Source of the DNA: Epiperipatus broadwayi
Taxonomy: Eukaryota > Onychophora > Udeonychophora > Euonychophora > Peripatidae
Reading direction: 5' to 3'
DNA: 64,000 nt
Assembly (NCBI GenBank): GCA_028023455.1
Contig: JAQFVV010006221.1
Coordinates: forward strand, 2,909,989 to 2,973,988
Part shown: in pieces, positions 46,300 through 56,165 of the stretch
Layout of the letters: every line of letters starts with the position of its first letter
Position numbering within the stretch: position 1 is the stretch's first letter
Notes under the pieces: model-generated
What the model saw: only the letters and a program-made list of their open reading frames with translations
Databases searched by the model: none
Told to the model about the DNA's origin: nothing
Program-made: the position numbers and the translations under genes

Positions 46300-46941
46300 T
46301 TAGGAGACCAGGTAACCCAGAGATGTAATAGTTCCAGTGTTTAAATTCAATCCATGTGGTTCTAAGGTCTTGAATTTAAAAATAAAAAAACTCTCCTTTT
46401 GTTTCCTCTCCCTTGTAGAAGAAAAACCTTCCTGAAGAATCACTACTTTTGAATCATCAATTGAATGATTCGGTAAGTTAAAATGTTTTGAAACCAGTCT
46501 ATCTTTATTCTTATGCAAAATGTCAAATCTATGATTAGTCATTCTGACATGTAAACTATTTGCTGACTCACCTATATACTGGTTTAAACATCTACTACAC
46601 TCTATCAAATATATCAAATTAACACTTTTACATGTAACATAATTAGGAATATACCATTTAAAATTACGATTCTTAGTACTAAAGACCACTTTTGTCACAA
46701 CAATATGTTTACATGTAAAACATCTTTTATCCTCACATGGAGAACACCCTTTTACCTGTACAGAACTACTAATAAAATTTGTTTTGACAAGTATATCTCT
46801 AAGTGATCTATGTTTTCGATATACAACCTTAGGTGGATCAGAAAAAATAGATTTTAAATAATCTGTGGACTGTACTATGTTAAAATGTTTCACCACTATC
46901 CAGTTAATATTAGGTAAATCTCTATTAAAAGTAAGAACCAA
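46300..46941 (-). CDS. PLE linker and GIY-YIG endonuclease (C-terminal part of the polyprotein)
   Basis: 213 open codons, in frame with the reverse transcriptase except for one TAA at 46963-46965. Residues 66-79 form a Cys/His cluster, GCSPCEDKRCFTCKH (C66, C69, C74, C77, H79), the zinc-finger-like linker of PLEs. Residues 109-124 give LIYLIEC and QYIGES, the GIY and YIG strands. HVRMTNH supplies the conserved Arg region and RKQKESFF the Glu. The nuclease nicks the target for primed reverse transcription. It ends naturally at 46300 after EPHGLNLNTG. The start at 46941 is not a real initiator. Confidence 0.85.
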   Translation of the reverse strand: MVLTFNRDLPNINWIVVKHFNIVQSTDYLKSIFSDPPKVVYRKHRSLRDILVKTNFISSSVQVKGCSPCEDKRCFTCKHIVVTKVVFSTKNRNFKWYIPNYVTCKSVNLIYLIECSRCLNQYIGESANSLHVRMTNHRFDILHKNKDRLVSKHFNLPNHSIDDSKVVILQEGFSSTRERKQKESFFIFKFKTLEPHGLNLNTGTITSLGYLVS

Positions 46942-46962
46942 TGATGGAACATCTAATTGTTT

Positions 46963-48279
46963 TTAACTCTTTTCAGATAAAAAAAGTTTCTTTCTATCAA
47001 TTAAAGAAGATCTCCTTACTGCATTATCCAACAATGTCTTAGGATATCTCATATTGAGCAATCTATTATATAAAATACTATTATTTTGTTGAAGAAATTT
47101 CTCATCATTACAAATCCTCTTCATCCTTAAAAATTGACTATAAGGAATATTAGCCTTTAAATGTTTAGGATGGTTACTATAAAAATGTAGATAGCGGTTA
47201 TTATCAGTTGGTTTCCTATATACAGTAGTAGTAAGAACTCTATTAGTGTAAATAACTTCAACATCAAGAAAATGAACAATTGATTTTGAAAAATTCATTG
47301 TGAAATTAATATTTTTATTAAAATTATTTAAATAATTTAAAAAATTATGAAGTTCAACTTCACTATGTGGCCATATCATGAAAATGTTATCTATATATCT
47401 AAGCCAAGTGTGAGGTTTCAGCTTAGCATTATCAAGTATAGAGGATTCTAGTTTTGACATAAAAATATTCGCATAACTTGGTGCCATCTTTGTACCCATT
47501 GCAGTACCTTGTTTCTGTAAATAGTATCTAGAATCAAAAGTAAAAAAATTGTTTCTTAAAACCAAATATATTAATTCAACCATAGTAGTAATAAGACCAT
47601 GATCATACTCTCTATCCTGTAAAGCACATTTAATAGCCTCAACTCCATCATCATGAGGTATATTTGTGTATAATGATACAATATCCAAAGTAACCAAAAA
47701 ACAATCAACTGTTAATTCAGATTTAATATTTTCTAACACACAAAAAAAATGAGTAGTATCTTTAACATAAGAATTAAATGATGATAGAATAAATTTAATA
47801 ATATTATCAACATATGCTGAAATATTTTCTGTAGGACTACCAATACTAGCTACAATAGGTCTGCCTGGACAACCAGGTTTATGAATCTTTGGCAAAATAT
47901 AAAAACTACTAGGATGAATTTTGGTTGGTACTAAAAAGTTATATACATTATTATTTATAAGACCCCTAGCTCTCATATCTTTTAAACTAAAAAGTATACC
48001 CTTGAATAATGAATTAATAGTGGTTAGTGAAATAGGCTCATAAAAATTTTTATCATCTAAAAGCTCCAGAGCTTTTTTAACACAATCATCTTTATTCATA
48101 ATTACTATTGATCCACCTTTGTCAGCTGGTTTTATAATAATATCCTGTCTTTTCATTAAACTGCATAATGCATTCATCTCTCTCAATGTTAAATTACTTT
48201 TATACTTACTAAGTTGTTTAAGTCTAATTTCATTAATAATATCCTGATATACATTATCAATGTACATATCTAATAACAC
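46963..48279 (-). CDS. PLE reverse transcriptase, catalytic Asp changed to Asn
   Basis: 438 codons. Recognisable blocks: IIIKPADKGGSIVI (residues 47-60), FYILPKIHKPGCPGRPIVAS (126-145), motif A LVTLDIVSLYTNIP (about 196-209), motif B QGTAMGTKMAPSYANIFM (257-274), motif C RYIDNIF (294-300), FLDVEV and VYRKPTDNNRYLH. PLE and other reverse transcriptases need YxDD in motif C; here the second Asp is Asn (codon AAC at 47386-47388). N-terminal sequence FSRRLRLREFFGNQE, the PLE start block, is found upstream of this frame across a TGA at 48310. Together with the other breaks the enzyme is dead. Confidence 0.9.
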   Translation of the reverse strand: MLLDMYIDNVYQDIINEIRLKQLSKYKSNLTLREMNALCSLMKRQDIIIKPADKGGSIVIMNKDDCVKKALELLDDKNFYEPISLTTINSLFKGILFSLKDMRARGLINNNVYNFLVPTKIHPSSFYILPKIHKPGCPGRPIVASIGSPTENISAYVDNIIKFILSSFNSYVKDTTHFFCVLENIKSELTVDCFLVTLDIVSLYTNIPHDDGVEAIKCALQDREYDHGLITTMVELIYLVLRNNFFTFDSRYYLQKQGTAMGTKMAPSYANIFMSKLESSILDNAKLKPHTWLRYIDNIFMIWPHSEVELHNFLNYLNNFNKNINFTMNFSKSIVHFLDVEVIYTNRVLTTTVYRKPTDNNRYLHFYSNHPKHLKANIPYSQFLRMKRICNDEKFLQQNNSILYNRLLNMRYPKTLLDNAVRRSSLIDRKKLFLSEKS

Positions 48280-48406
48280 ATTCCTTTGATGTGGTGGTGT
48301 CCAATCAGATCATAATTTCCCAATAGTATCACATTCTTGGTTTCCAAAAAATTCTCTTAATCTAAGTCTTCTTGAAAAATTATCTAAATCCTGATGAATT
48401 TTAAAT

Positions 48407-49424
48407 TCATTTTTTTTGATAAAATGACTGAACTGTAGGGCAAAAAGATAAACCTTTATTTAACAGTGAACATTCTGCCTCACTAAGATTAATGTTAGTT
48501 AGATTAATCACATTGTTTTCCTTATTAGCTAAACATAAAAAGTCATTGCTATAAATATTTGAGTTAGATTTATTAGTATTTGTATTTCCAGAAACTAAAA
48601 AATTGTTAGTGCATTCAGAAGAATCTGTAACTCTATGAACCAATGCTAAACCAGCATCACTATTAAGAACAGATGGTAACATTTTAGCACAATCTAATGA
48701 ATGTGAAGATGATATAAATGATTGATCAGTATCAATTGGAATCATATCCAATGTAGAAATATCCAACATAGTATGATTATCAGAAGTCATACAATTAATT
48801 AGTGTTTGTGACTGATTAGTAACTAATTCAAATCTTGGCTCATTACCCATAACTTTGAACCAATGATACATTTTATTATAAAATTTCTTCACCAATAACT
48901 TCTCTCTCAAAAAAACCCATTCCTGTAATTCCTTCCTTTCATCTATATTCATTAAATTACAACTACCAAAATGTATAATTTCTTTTTCAATTAATTTAAG
49001 TCTTACCAAAAATGCATCTTTCAAAATATGTATTAATGCAACAGATGCTTCTCTTATTTTATTATCCCATTTAATTGCAAGTTCCCTAGAAAATTGGGCT
49101 ATGTTAGCAATAATTTTTATTCTGAGGCCTTTAGGTATTATGTTATTGTTAATAAAATATGCAAAATTACTAATATGTTGTCTATATCTAACTAATTTAT
49201 CATATAATTTCCTAAGTTTAAGAAACGATGTACTATGTAATGTTTGTCAATTACTTATAACCTGCTTATTATTTAGACATCTAGAAAAACGTTTAGGGAT
49301 TGCCCCTGTATTAATTAATGTTAGACCCTGTAAATGTTGTTTACTAGAATAATCCCTATTAACATCAAACTCTGTATCTATGCTAGATATTGTATTAAAA
49401 TCAGTGCCAATTATCAATCCATTA
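48407..49424 (-). pseudogene. PLE spacer region of the reading frame, no known domain
   Basis: Continuous with the SGNH-like segment apart from a TAA (49430) and a TGA (49247). Contains IPKRFSRCLNNKQVISN, then LRKLYDKLVRYRQHISNFAY, IAQFSRELAIKWDNKIREA and FLVRLKLIEKEIIHFGSC; helical and basic. The part from 48900 to 48420 is Ser/Thr/Asn-rich and probably disordered. A one-base slip in an A run near 48415 is needed to pass into the reverse transcriptase frame. Confidence 0.55.
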
Positions 49425-49429
49425 TCTAT

Positions 49430-50182
49430 TTAGTTAACTACACCCACCTCTAAATTACCCAGATCTCCTTTACCACCATCTATATGTTGATCTGAAGCAG
49501 CAAAACCATCAATCTGTTGAACATCAGAAATAGTCATTCTTAAAAAGTTCTCCTGTTTGAAAATGTTACAAATTATATCATCCAATGAAAGGTCTAAAGA
49601 ATCATCTTTACGTTGAGTATGATCTTCTTTAAAAACTTTTGGAGATCTATCCCATAATGATTCCTCCAAAACATTCCCTGGCAAGCAAGATTGTTCAACA
49701 TCTACTAGGATCCTGTTAGTAACATGCGGTATAATAATTTGCGATTCCTGACAATTACATATCTCAGTCTGTGTCCCCATTTCACATGTCAACACAGCTT
49801 CAATTTGAGTTCCAACATTAGCAAAACTATATTTCCTTGCACTCAACATTGAATTTACATTATAAACTCTGTTACATCCCATCAATGACATTATATATTT
49901 AAAACCGTCCACTAAACATCTAGCTCCATACATGTTCAAATGACGGCCATCACGGGCTAAAAATCTAAAAAGATTTTCTGTTTTTATAAAATCCGTATGC
50001 TGTAAGAAAAATACATTATGATGCGTATAACTTAAAAAATGACAATGTCTATTAAATGCAAAAATTTTTTCATTAATAATTCTCAATTTAATCCGATCCA
50101 TTGGAGAGCATTCGTTGCAGACCAATTCAGCGGAGAGAATGCAGACCAATTCATTGGAGAGCTTCGTTGTAGACCAATTCAT
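49430..50182 (-). CDS. PLE N-terminal segment with SGNH-hydrolase-like C-terminal block
   Basis: 250 open codons. Residues about 30-100 contain MDRIKLRIINEKIFAFN, HCHFLSYTHHNVFF and FLARDGRHLNMYGARCLVDG. The last matches the D-x-x-H-L-N..G block (block V) of SGNH/GDSL-type hydrolases, and IIPT-like residues precede it (TIPTLFFSN upstream of the frame). The catalytic Ser block would lie further 5' and is not in an open frame here. The first 30 codons are an imperfect repeat of SNELVC/SAELVC and NECSPM. The remainder is acidic and unstructured. In CR1-type LINEs such esterase domains sit in ORF1; its function in a PLE is unknown. Confidence 0.55.
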   Translation of the reverse strand: MNWSTTKLSNELVCILSAELVCNECSPMDRIKLRIINEKIFAFNRHCHFLSYTHHNVFFLQHTDFIKTENLFRFLARDGRHLNMYGARCLVDGFKYIMSLMGCNRVYNVNSMLSARKYSFANVGTQIEAVLTCEMGTQTEICNCQESQIIIPHVTNRILVDVEQSCLPGNVLEESLWDRSPKVFKEDHTQRKDDSLDLSLDDIICNIFKQENFLRMTISDVQQIDGFAASDQHIDGGKGDLGNLEVGVVN

Positions 50183-50205
50183 TGGAGAGCATTCGTTGGA
50201 AAAGA
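50090..50205. repeat. Short imperfect tandem repeat at the 5' end of the PLE
   Basis: About three to four imperfect units built on GACCAATTCATTGGAGAGC and a following TTCGTTG or GAATGCA, coding for repeated NEL/AELVC and NECSPM on the minus strand. It coincides with the point where the SGNH-like homology breaks down. Confidence 0.65.
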
Positions 50206-50307
50206 ACAGCGTGGGAATTGTATAACGTTATTGGCTGACCGCACAGTATGACTTGCAGATATAACATTGGCACAGTTGTAAGTATGGATTTAACATATAT
50301 ATATATA

Positions 50308-50480
50308 TTAACAGATTAAATTATTCTTAATTATAACAAATAAACATTCTTTTTTTGCATTTAGATATATAAAGTTTTAACAGATGCAGACATATATATT
50401 TTAACAGGTCAAATTATTATTAATTATATGAATCACACATTCTCTTCTCAGACTTAGATATATAAATTTTAACCGAACTA
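50308..50480. repeat. About 90-bp repeat units flanking the large PLE (two right copies)
   Basis: Two tandem copies (about 50308-50396 and 50397-50480) of the unit seen at 45630-45725: TTAACAGATTAAATTATTCTTAATTATAA, CATTCT, TTAGATATATAAA.TTTTAAC. Confidence 0.7.
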
Positions 50481-50489
50481 AATCCAAGT

Positions 50490-51700
50490 TATGTTGAAAA
50501 ATTAATAAGATGTGCACATTTTAATCTGCTTACTGAATGAGTAGGGATCCATAATAAGTGTCCATTTTGAAAGTCTCTGTTTACAATTTCCGAGGAAATG
50601 ATCGCATGCCCAAATGCTTGATGCGATGAAGGTGTATGGAGTAGATTTCTGAAGTTTAAACTATCATGGGACAAAGAAGCAGCTTTGATTTACTTCATGG
50701 GACTGTGAGAACAAAACCCAATATGTTCATAGTTTCACCCCCATACATTTCTGTAATCTTTTCCCATTATATACATAGATTATCATTCTTAGTGTGTGTA
50801 GTTAGATTTACTTGATCAATTGCAGACACAAATTAAAATTGGTAAATACTGCTTAACTTAAAAACAGATATATTTTTGTACTACCTAACTATATTTCACA
50901 TAAATTTATGATCCCTAAGTGTGCTAGAGATTTGGGCACCATTCTAAAATTGCAATACAACATTAATAGATATTTTACTGATTTTTTTTTTGACAAGAAG
51001 CACATTTTATCATAATATATAACCAAACATTAAGCAAACGCTGTGGATGATAGAGACAATTTCAATCTTATTTATAGCTGTTACTCATCTTATCAAACTA
51101 TGTAAATGCAAATTTTAAATGTATTACTAACAATCATGTGTCATATTGTATGTAATCATGTGAGAGAGATTCTACAGTCTCATACAGGCATAAATTGCAA
51201 GTGATTAATGTTGTTCAATAAAAAAAGCACAGACCAATTTCTTACATTACAAAATTACACTTTTCATAATATATATAGTCATTGGAACTATTTGAGATTT
51301 GAGTAACCATAACTAAGCTTTTTATATTAATAGATGTTTAATTTTATGTTATAAATTTTATAAATATAAAATAACGATGAAATATCATATTCAAATGAAC
51401 TTTCATATGTGTTTAATATTGTACAAGCTACGATGTATTGTCATACATTGTAGCTTGTTAGAGCAATTAGCAAGACACTTTGTTTTTATTTACAAGCTTA
51501 AAAAATGGAGTCATGTGATATATGACACTTTTTTATTTTTATTGAATACTTATAGTCTTTGCTTTTAAGTCTTAAATGATGTTATATTGCTAAGATTACT
51601 AATATATGGTTTGGCTGAAGATCTTTCAGCCCCATATAGCTATTTGAGTTAAATAGCTGGGTTTGAAAACATATAGGTGTCTAAACATTTCAGATTTTCT
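50490..51700. other. Intron sequence, weak repeat remains only
   Basis: The region 50490-50780 is G/C-richer but unclassified. Around 51430-51530 CAAGCTACGATGTATTG and GAGTCATGTGATATATGAC resemble the 3' flank of the family B hammerhead repeat at 51840-51960. Confidence 0.4.
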
Positions 51701-51762
51701 TCTCAATAGTTAACTCTTAAATGCTAGCTTTGGGTTAGTATTTTTAGATCTAGTGTCTGAAG

Positions 51763-51823
51763 CTACCCTAGTACCTCACTGAGGAGTGCCAAAGCATGAA
51801 ACCATTGGTCTGGGGTTTGGGTG
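51763..51823 (+). ncRNA. Hammerhead ribozyme, family B copy 2 (complete)
   Basis: Core CTGAGGA (51779-51785), stem II GTGC/GCAT (one G.T) with CAAA loop, GAAA (51798-51801), stem III ACC/GGT with ATT loop, GTC with the cut predicted between 51810 and 51811. Stem I is CCTCA/TGGGG, five pairs, then ACCC/GGGT beyond an internal loop. It differs from the 36376 copy at several paired positions with pairing kept, which supports selection on structure. Shared flanks (GTGTGGTTTCTGATAGAGATATTTTAA) show they are one repeat family. Confidence 0.85.
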
Positions 51824-51969
51824 TGGTTTCTGATAGAGATATTTTAAATGCTTTTTCTTGCTAGCATTTTATCAACAAAGCTTGTTAGAGCTATTAGCAA
51901 AGCCCTTTCTTTTTATTTACAAGCTTAAAAAATTGAGTCATATGATATATGACTCCTTTTTATTGACTA

Positions 51970-52980
51970 TAAAGCTGCTCTTATTCAAATGGTTGCCGAA
52001 GCAATTTTAAATATAATCCTGAATAATTATTAATTTCTACTTATCAAAAATATAATTATATGTGTCTTTATAAAGGTCATAACATTTAATAACTTCTAGA
52101 CTTTATTTTTCACATATTGAAATAAAAAAAGTAACATCTGTTTAATATAAATAAGATTCATACCTATTCTGATTGGGATTAGTAATGTTGGAGATATCTA
52201 CAAACTCTGAGCCATGTTTTTTTCATAGTTTATATTTCTGAATTTGATTATTACATATATGTACAACATCCTATATTTTAGTTAACAGTGAGCTAATAAA
52301 AGATATTTGGATACTCTCTTCATAATAACTTATACATTTATATATATATATTCAAAATATGACTTTTAAAATGAATGTATAAGATCTATATTTTTTATGC
52401 ATTGTTTAGATAACGCATTATGCATATTTAAAAAAACATTGCATGATGTTAATTTGTTTGCCAATCTTTGTCTTCTGTAATAATTCACATTATTTTCTCG
52501 TAGTATTCATGTGTAATAGGCTTTACATTATCTTCAGTAGTTGTTTCATACCCTGGTTATATAAAGCACATACATAAAATTAGCTTGTATTACATTTTTG
52601 AATGGCTCTAATATATTTTTTTTCTTATTATAAATATATAATAGTTTTGGCAATATATGTTTTATCACATCTTTTGAAATTATTTTATTTGGGATTATAC
52701 CAGTTTATATTGCATTGCTTATTATATAACCAAGATCTTTATTCTTTGTCTATGCAATACTATTTTTTATTATTATTTATTTAATTATATATATATTAGA
52801 ATACAGTATTTTTTATTTATTTTGCTAATTGTAATATTGTTATTCTGTACATTTTGTTATGGTTATAGCTATATATACAAATAAAATGTCCGTTAATTAA
52901 AAACTATTGTAATAACAATAAAAATAATAAATATAGTAGTAATTAACTATTATATTTATTATATATATATATATATATAT
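51970..52980. other. AT-rich intron sequence, nothing recognised
   Basis: No supported feature; (TA)n at about 52958-52980. Confidence 0.5.
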
Positions 52981-52982
52981 AA

Positions 52983-53410
52983 AATAGAAATGAGATAATA
53001 TCCATTAATAGAGAAAGAAACTTTAACCTTTGTTGTTACCAAGAAATTCTCAATTCTTATATCTTCTTCTTTACTTTTTTTGCATTCCTCTTCATATATT
53101 CATATATATTAAATTCTTTTATGCATTAAAGGGTATAAGAGGAGATGCCAAAAAAAATTAAATTCTCAATTACTACTAATTGAAAATTCTGAGGCTAATA
53201 GTAGCTCTTTTGTTGGGGGTCTTTTGTTGAAGTAAAAGGTATCCCTTTTACTTCAACAAAAGACCCCCAACAAAAGAGCTATTATAGATTTATGAGTAAA
53301 ACTTGCTCAGCCTCAGAAATTGTCAATTAGTAGTAATTGAAAATTTCTTAAATACAACAAAGATAAGTTTCTCTTTTTATTTAATAGATATTATCTCCTT
53401 ATTTCTATTA
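52983..53410. repeat. Large foldback element, arms of about 200 bp
   Basis: AATAGAAATGAGATAATATC at the left mirrors GATATTATCTCCTTATTTCTATT at the right. The centre AGCTCTTTTGTTGGGGGTC / GACCCCCAACAAAAGAGCT is perfect, around AAAGGTATCCCTTTT. An unpaired piece at 53283-53310 (ATTTATGAGTAAAACTTGCTC) interrupts one arm. Confidence 0.8.
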
Positions 53411-53469
53411 ATTATTATAACATCAATCCATAGAAACATTTAATTCAATATATATATATATAATCATCT

Positions 53470-53605
53470 TTATCTTAGATTGTCCCATTCCCAGACTGGT
53501 TTTGACCTATGGGTCTCTTCAGTAAGTGTCCCAACTCCTCACTGAAGAGATCCATAGGTCAAAACCAGTTTGGGAATGGGGATAATCTAAAATAAAGATG
53601 ATTTG
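53470..53605. ncRNA. Two facing hammerhead motifs in a palindrome, both with G12 changed to A
   Basis: Plus strand (53535-53580): CTGAAGA (53542-53548), stem II GATC/GGTC with CATA loop, AAAA where GAAA is required, ACCAGTT, stem I TCA../TGGG and CCCA/TGGG. Minus strand (53524-53481): CTGAAGA, GACC/GGTC with the same loop, AAAA, ACCAGTC, TGGG. Architecture equals family B. G12 is the catalytic general base in hammerheads, so both are expected to be inactive. Confidence 0.65.
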
Positions 53606-53756
53606 AATGCCTTCTCTTGTAGTAGCATTTATCATAAAGAAAAACAAATATAAAAAAAGCTTGTTTAGAGCTCAATGCTCTTAATTTTATCTGTTGTTAA
53701 TGCAAGCTATATATAAGTCATGTGATATCTGACTTTTTATTATATATATACAAACT

Positions 53757-53918
53757 AACTAAAGGCAAAATAAAAACATAATAAAAACACACAATTACTT
53801 TTCTATAAATTTGCTTTAATATTTCAACGAGCAGACTGGCTTTCTGATGAAAACCAGTCTGCTAGTTAAAATATTAAAGCAGTTTTATAGAGAAGTAATT
53901 GTGTGTTTTTATTATATA
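53757..53918. repeat. Palindrome derived from a PLE terminal region
   Basis: AAACACACAATTACTTTTCTATAAA is mirrored at the right, and ATATTTCAACGAGCAGACTGG mirrors CCAGTCTGCTAGTTAAAATAT. The plus strand at 53840-53875 has CTGATGA, an extra A, AACCAG/CTAGTT and AAAA. This matches the PLE 3' motif at 45771-45798, also next to AACACACAAT. Confidence 0.65.
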
Positions 53919-54484
53919 TATTGCAAGAAAATCAAGTCCTACATCACATGACTTAATTTAATAAGCTTGTATTACAAATGTTCTTGGCATGCTCATTATA
54001 TATACATGAAAATATCCCAGTGCACATCACTAGTTGAAAATCACACTCACAAATCTTATGTTTGAAATTCAGATTTTATATTTATTCACAGAGGGCTTGC
54101 TGGAAAAATTATAATGTTTGGAAGTGTGATTTGAACATTTTTGATTTATAAATATATGTGTGCATGTGTCTGCAAATATTAAAATAAAATTTTAATTATG
54201 CAACTGTTATGCAAACACAAATGAGGAAGCAAAAAAAAAAAATAGTTTAGGTCATCTTAAATAAAAAAAATAGCCAGAACTTAGGATATTATGTTGGCAT
54301 TGAATAAATATATATCTATGTTCTTTCACACAGTCAAAGGAATTAGTAAATAAAGAAAAGAGTAAGAGAATTAAATGATTATTCAATTAATGAATAAGAA
54401 ACCAGTATTCTCATATATATATATATATTGATAATTAAAAAAGCAAGTCATATATAACGTGACATTACTTTTAATGAGCTTGTA

Positions 54485-54787
54485 GTTACAAAAATGCACA
54501 TAGAGAGCGTACCAATAGCTCAAACAAGCTCGTAATTAACATGTGCGGTTATGAGAAATATTTAAAATCTCTATCCAGAACACTCTTATCTCCAGACCAT
54601 GGTTTTGAGTTGATATTTTAGGTCTAGTGTCCGAATATTCTAGCTCTTCACTGACGTGGGCCATAAGCTCGAAACTATGGTCTGGAGATAAGAGTGTTCT
54701 GGATAGAGATTTTAAATATTTCTCATAACCGCACTTGTTAATTACGAGCTTGTTTGAGCTATTGGTACGCTCTCTATGTGCATATAC
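54485..54787. repeat. Long inverted repeat enclosing a hammerhead
   Basis: TGCACATAGAGAGCGTACCAATAGC at the left and its complement at the right (54762-54785); the arms run about 115 bp with high identity, through AATATTTAAAATCTCTATCCAG and ATCTCCAGACCATGGTTTTGAG. The loop holds CTAGTGTCCGAATATTCTAG and the 5' half of the ribozyme. Confidence 0.85.
54640..54695 (+). ncRNA. Hammerhead ribozyme, family B relative (A9 changed)
   Basis: Core CTGACGT (54651-54657; A9 is T), stem II GGGC/GCTC with a five-base loop, GAAA (54671-54674), stem III AC/GT with TATG loop, GTC (cut 54682/54683), stem I TCTTCA/TGGAGA, six pairs. All helices form. The A9 change should reduce activity. Confidence 0.65.
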
Positions 54788-54990
54788 ATATTGAGGATGT
54801 TTAAATAATCTTTTATTTCAATAAAACAAAGTAACTCATATATTAAAATCAATTATTATAATGTATGTTCACAAAAGCTGTCTAAATTGAGAAAAATAAA
54901 CTTTTATGGTTGATCGAAGATAAAAATGCAATACAAACAGGTTTAGTTTATAAAACTGAATTTGGTCCATTCAAAAATTGTAAATGTCAA

Positions 54991-55070
54991 GCGTTGGTGG
55001 TCGAGAGGTCAGCACAGCTGTCTTACAAGCAGTTGTCCCGGGTTAGCAGGTTCGCTTCCCGGCCGATGCA
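54991..55070 (+). repeat. tRNA-derived SINE
   Basis: GGTGGTCGAGAGGTCAGC resembles an A box, and GCAGGTTCGCTTCCC a B box. The ends GCGTTGG and CCGATGC can pair as an acceptor stem with mismatches. TCTTACA in the anticodon-loop position hints at a Val-type origin, but pairing in the T arm is poor, so it is a SINE head rather than a working tRNA gene. GCAGTCCACACAAGATAATAATAA follows and is partly repeated at 55128-55150. Confidence 0.55.
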
Positions 55071-55159
55071 GTCCACACAAGATAATAATAACACACGAAA
55101 ATATATATATATGTTATTCAAAGCATCAGTCCACACAAGATAATAATAATTTATAGTAA

Positions 55160-56095
55160 GAATTTGTTAGGAAATATGTAATATAATTACTTTTATTATA
55201 TTTGCAGTGAATATGTACATATTACATATAAGCATTATGTGTAACATGAAAAAAAAATCAAAGCCATTTTGAAATATTAATTAGCAAAAAAGTTTTATTT
55301 TCGGAATGATTAAAAATAAATAAAAAAATAATTAAATTGGGACATAAGGTTAAAACGATGTCATAAAACTATAAAAGCGCTCGAAAAACAAAAAAACAAA
55401 AGAAGACTATACTTAGTGAATTTTGGCAGAAGGAAATTAAATTTTTTTTTTAAAAAAAGACTCTCAAAAATCTCTTAAAAAATTATACAACAATATCATA
55501 TACCAACTATAAAGTGAATCAGATTATAAGTGAAGCCAAACTCACTAAGATAAGCGCAGACATGATTTTTAACTATATCCACATAGAAGCAATAATAAAC
55601 CAAGTTTGTGGTTTAACTTGATCAATATGACTGACTAAAGCAATCTAAAATGTACCTACCTTTATTGTCCCTCCATTTAGCATCTTGAAAAAGAAATGTT
55701 GTTTGTTTTAGAGGTAGAATAATGTGAAATGTAACTAATTGCTTATTAGAATAACAATGACTAGATTTGGAAACCATTTTGCTAGTATATAAAGTGGTAC
55801 CTCAGTGTAGACCAGAAAACTGTTGAACAATCAATGAGTTAGTAATTCCTCTAGTAATCTGAAGAAAATTGAAATTTTAAGATGTTTGAAACTACAATTC
55901 AATTAATCATCTAAACTATACCTACAAAACCTGAAAGAAACTGCTGATCTGAAAATGGAGATAATATTCAAATGAATATTAACCTATAATTAATTACCTG
56001 AAAGCACTAACTTACATATATGTGCATATAATCACTAACTCTGATAAGATATTGTTTTTATTTAATTGTGTAAAAAGTGCTTAACAAATAATAGT
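55160..56095. other. AT-rich intron sequence, nothing recognised
   Basis: No supported feature. Confidence 0.5.
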
Positions 56096-56106
56096 TAAAT
56101 ATATAT

Positions 56107-56165
56107 ATGATCAATAGATGGCGTTTTACCAAAAACACAGTCAAAGCGCCATCTATTGATCATAA
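56107..56165. repeat. Small palindrome (MITE-like)
   Basis: ATGATCAATAGATGGCGTTTT is mirrored by AAAGCGCCATCTATTGATCAT around AACACAGTC. Followed by a G/C-richer CAAGCGTTGGCAAG. Confidence 0.65.

Larger units (their letters stand above)
45700..50260 (-). mobile_element. Penelope-like retroelement, near-complete but inactive copy
   Basis: About 4.5 kb. In transcription order: SGNH-like segment (50182-49430), a spacer region without known domain (to 48407), reverse transcriptase (48279-46963), Cys-rich linker and GIY-YIG endonuclease (46941-46300), then an A-rich 3' region with a hammerhead-like core. The regions are essentially one reading frame broken by stops at about 49430, 49247, 48310 and 46963 and by one frameshift in an A run near 48415. 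It is bounded by copies of a repeat of about 90 bp. The domain layout and the Cys-rich linker suggest the Poseidon/Neptune side of PLEs. Confidence 0.85.

Noticed and set aside
54991-55070. A functional tRNA gene
   Set aside because: A- and B-box-like motifs are present but the T arm and anticodon arm pair poorly, and inverted copies at 38078-38290 show it is a dispersed SINE.
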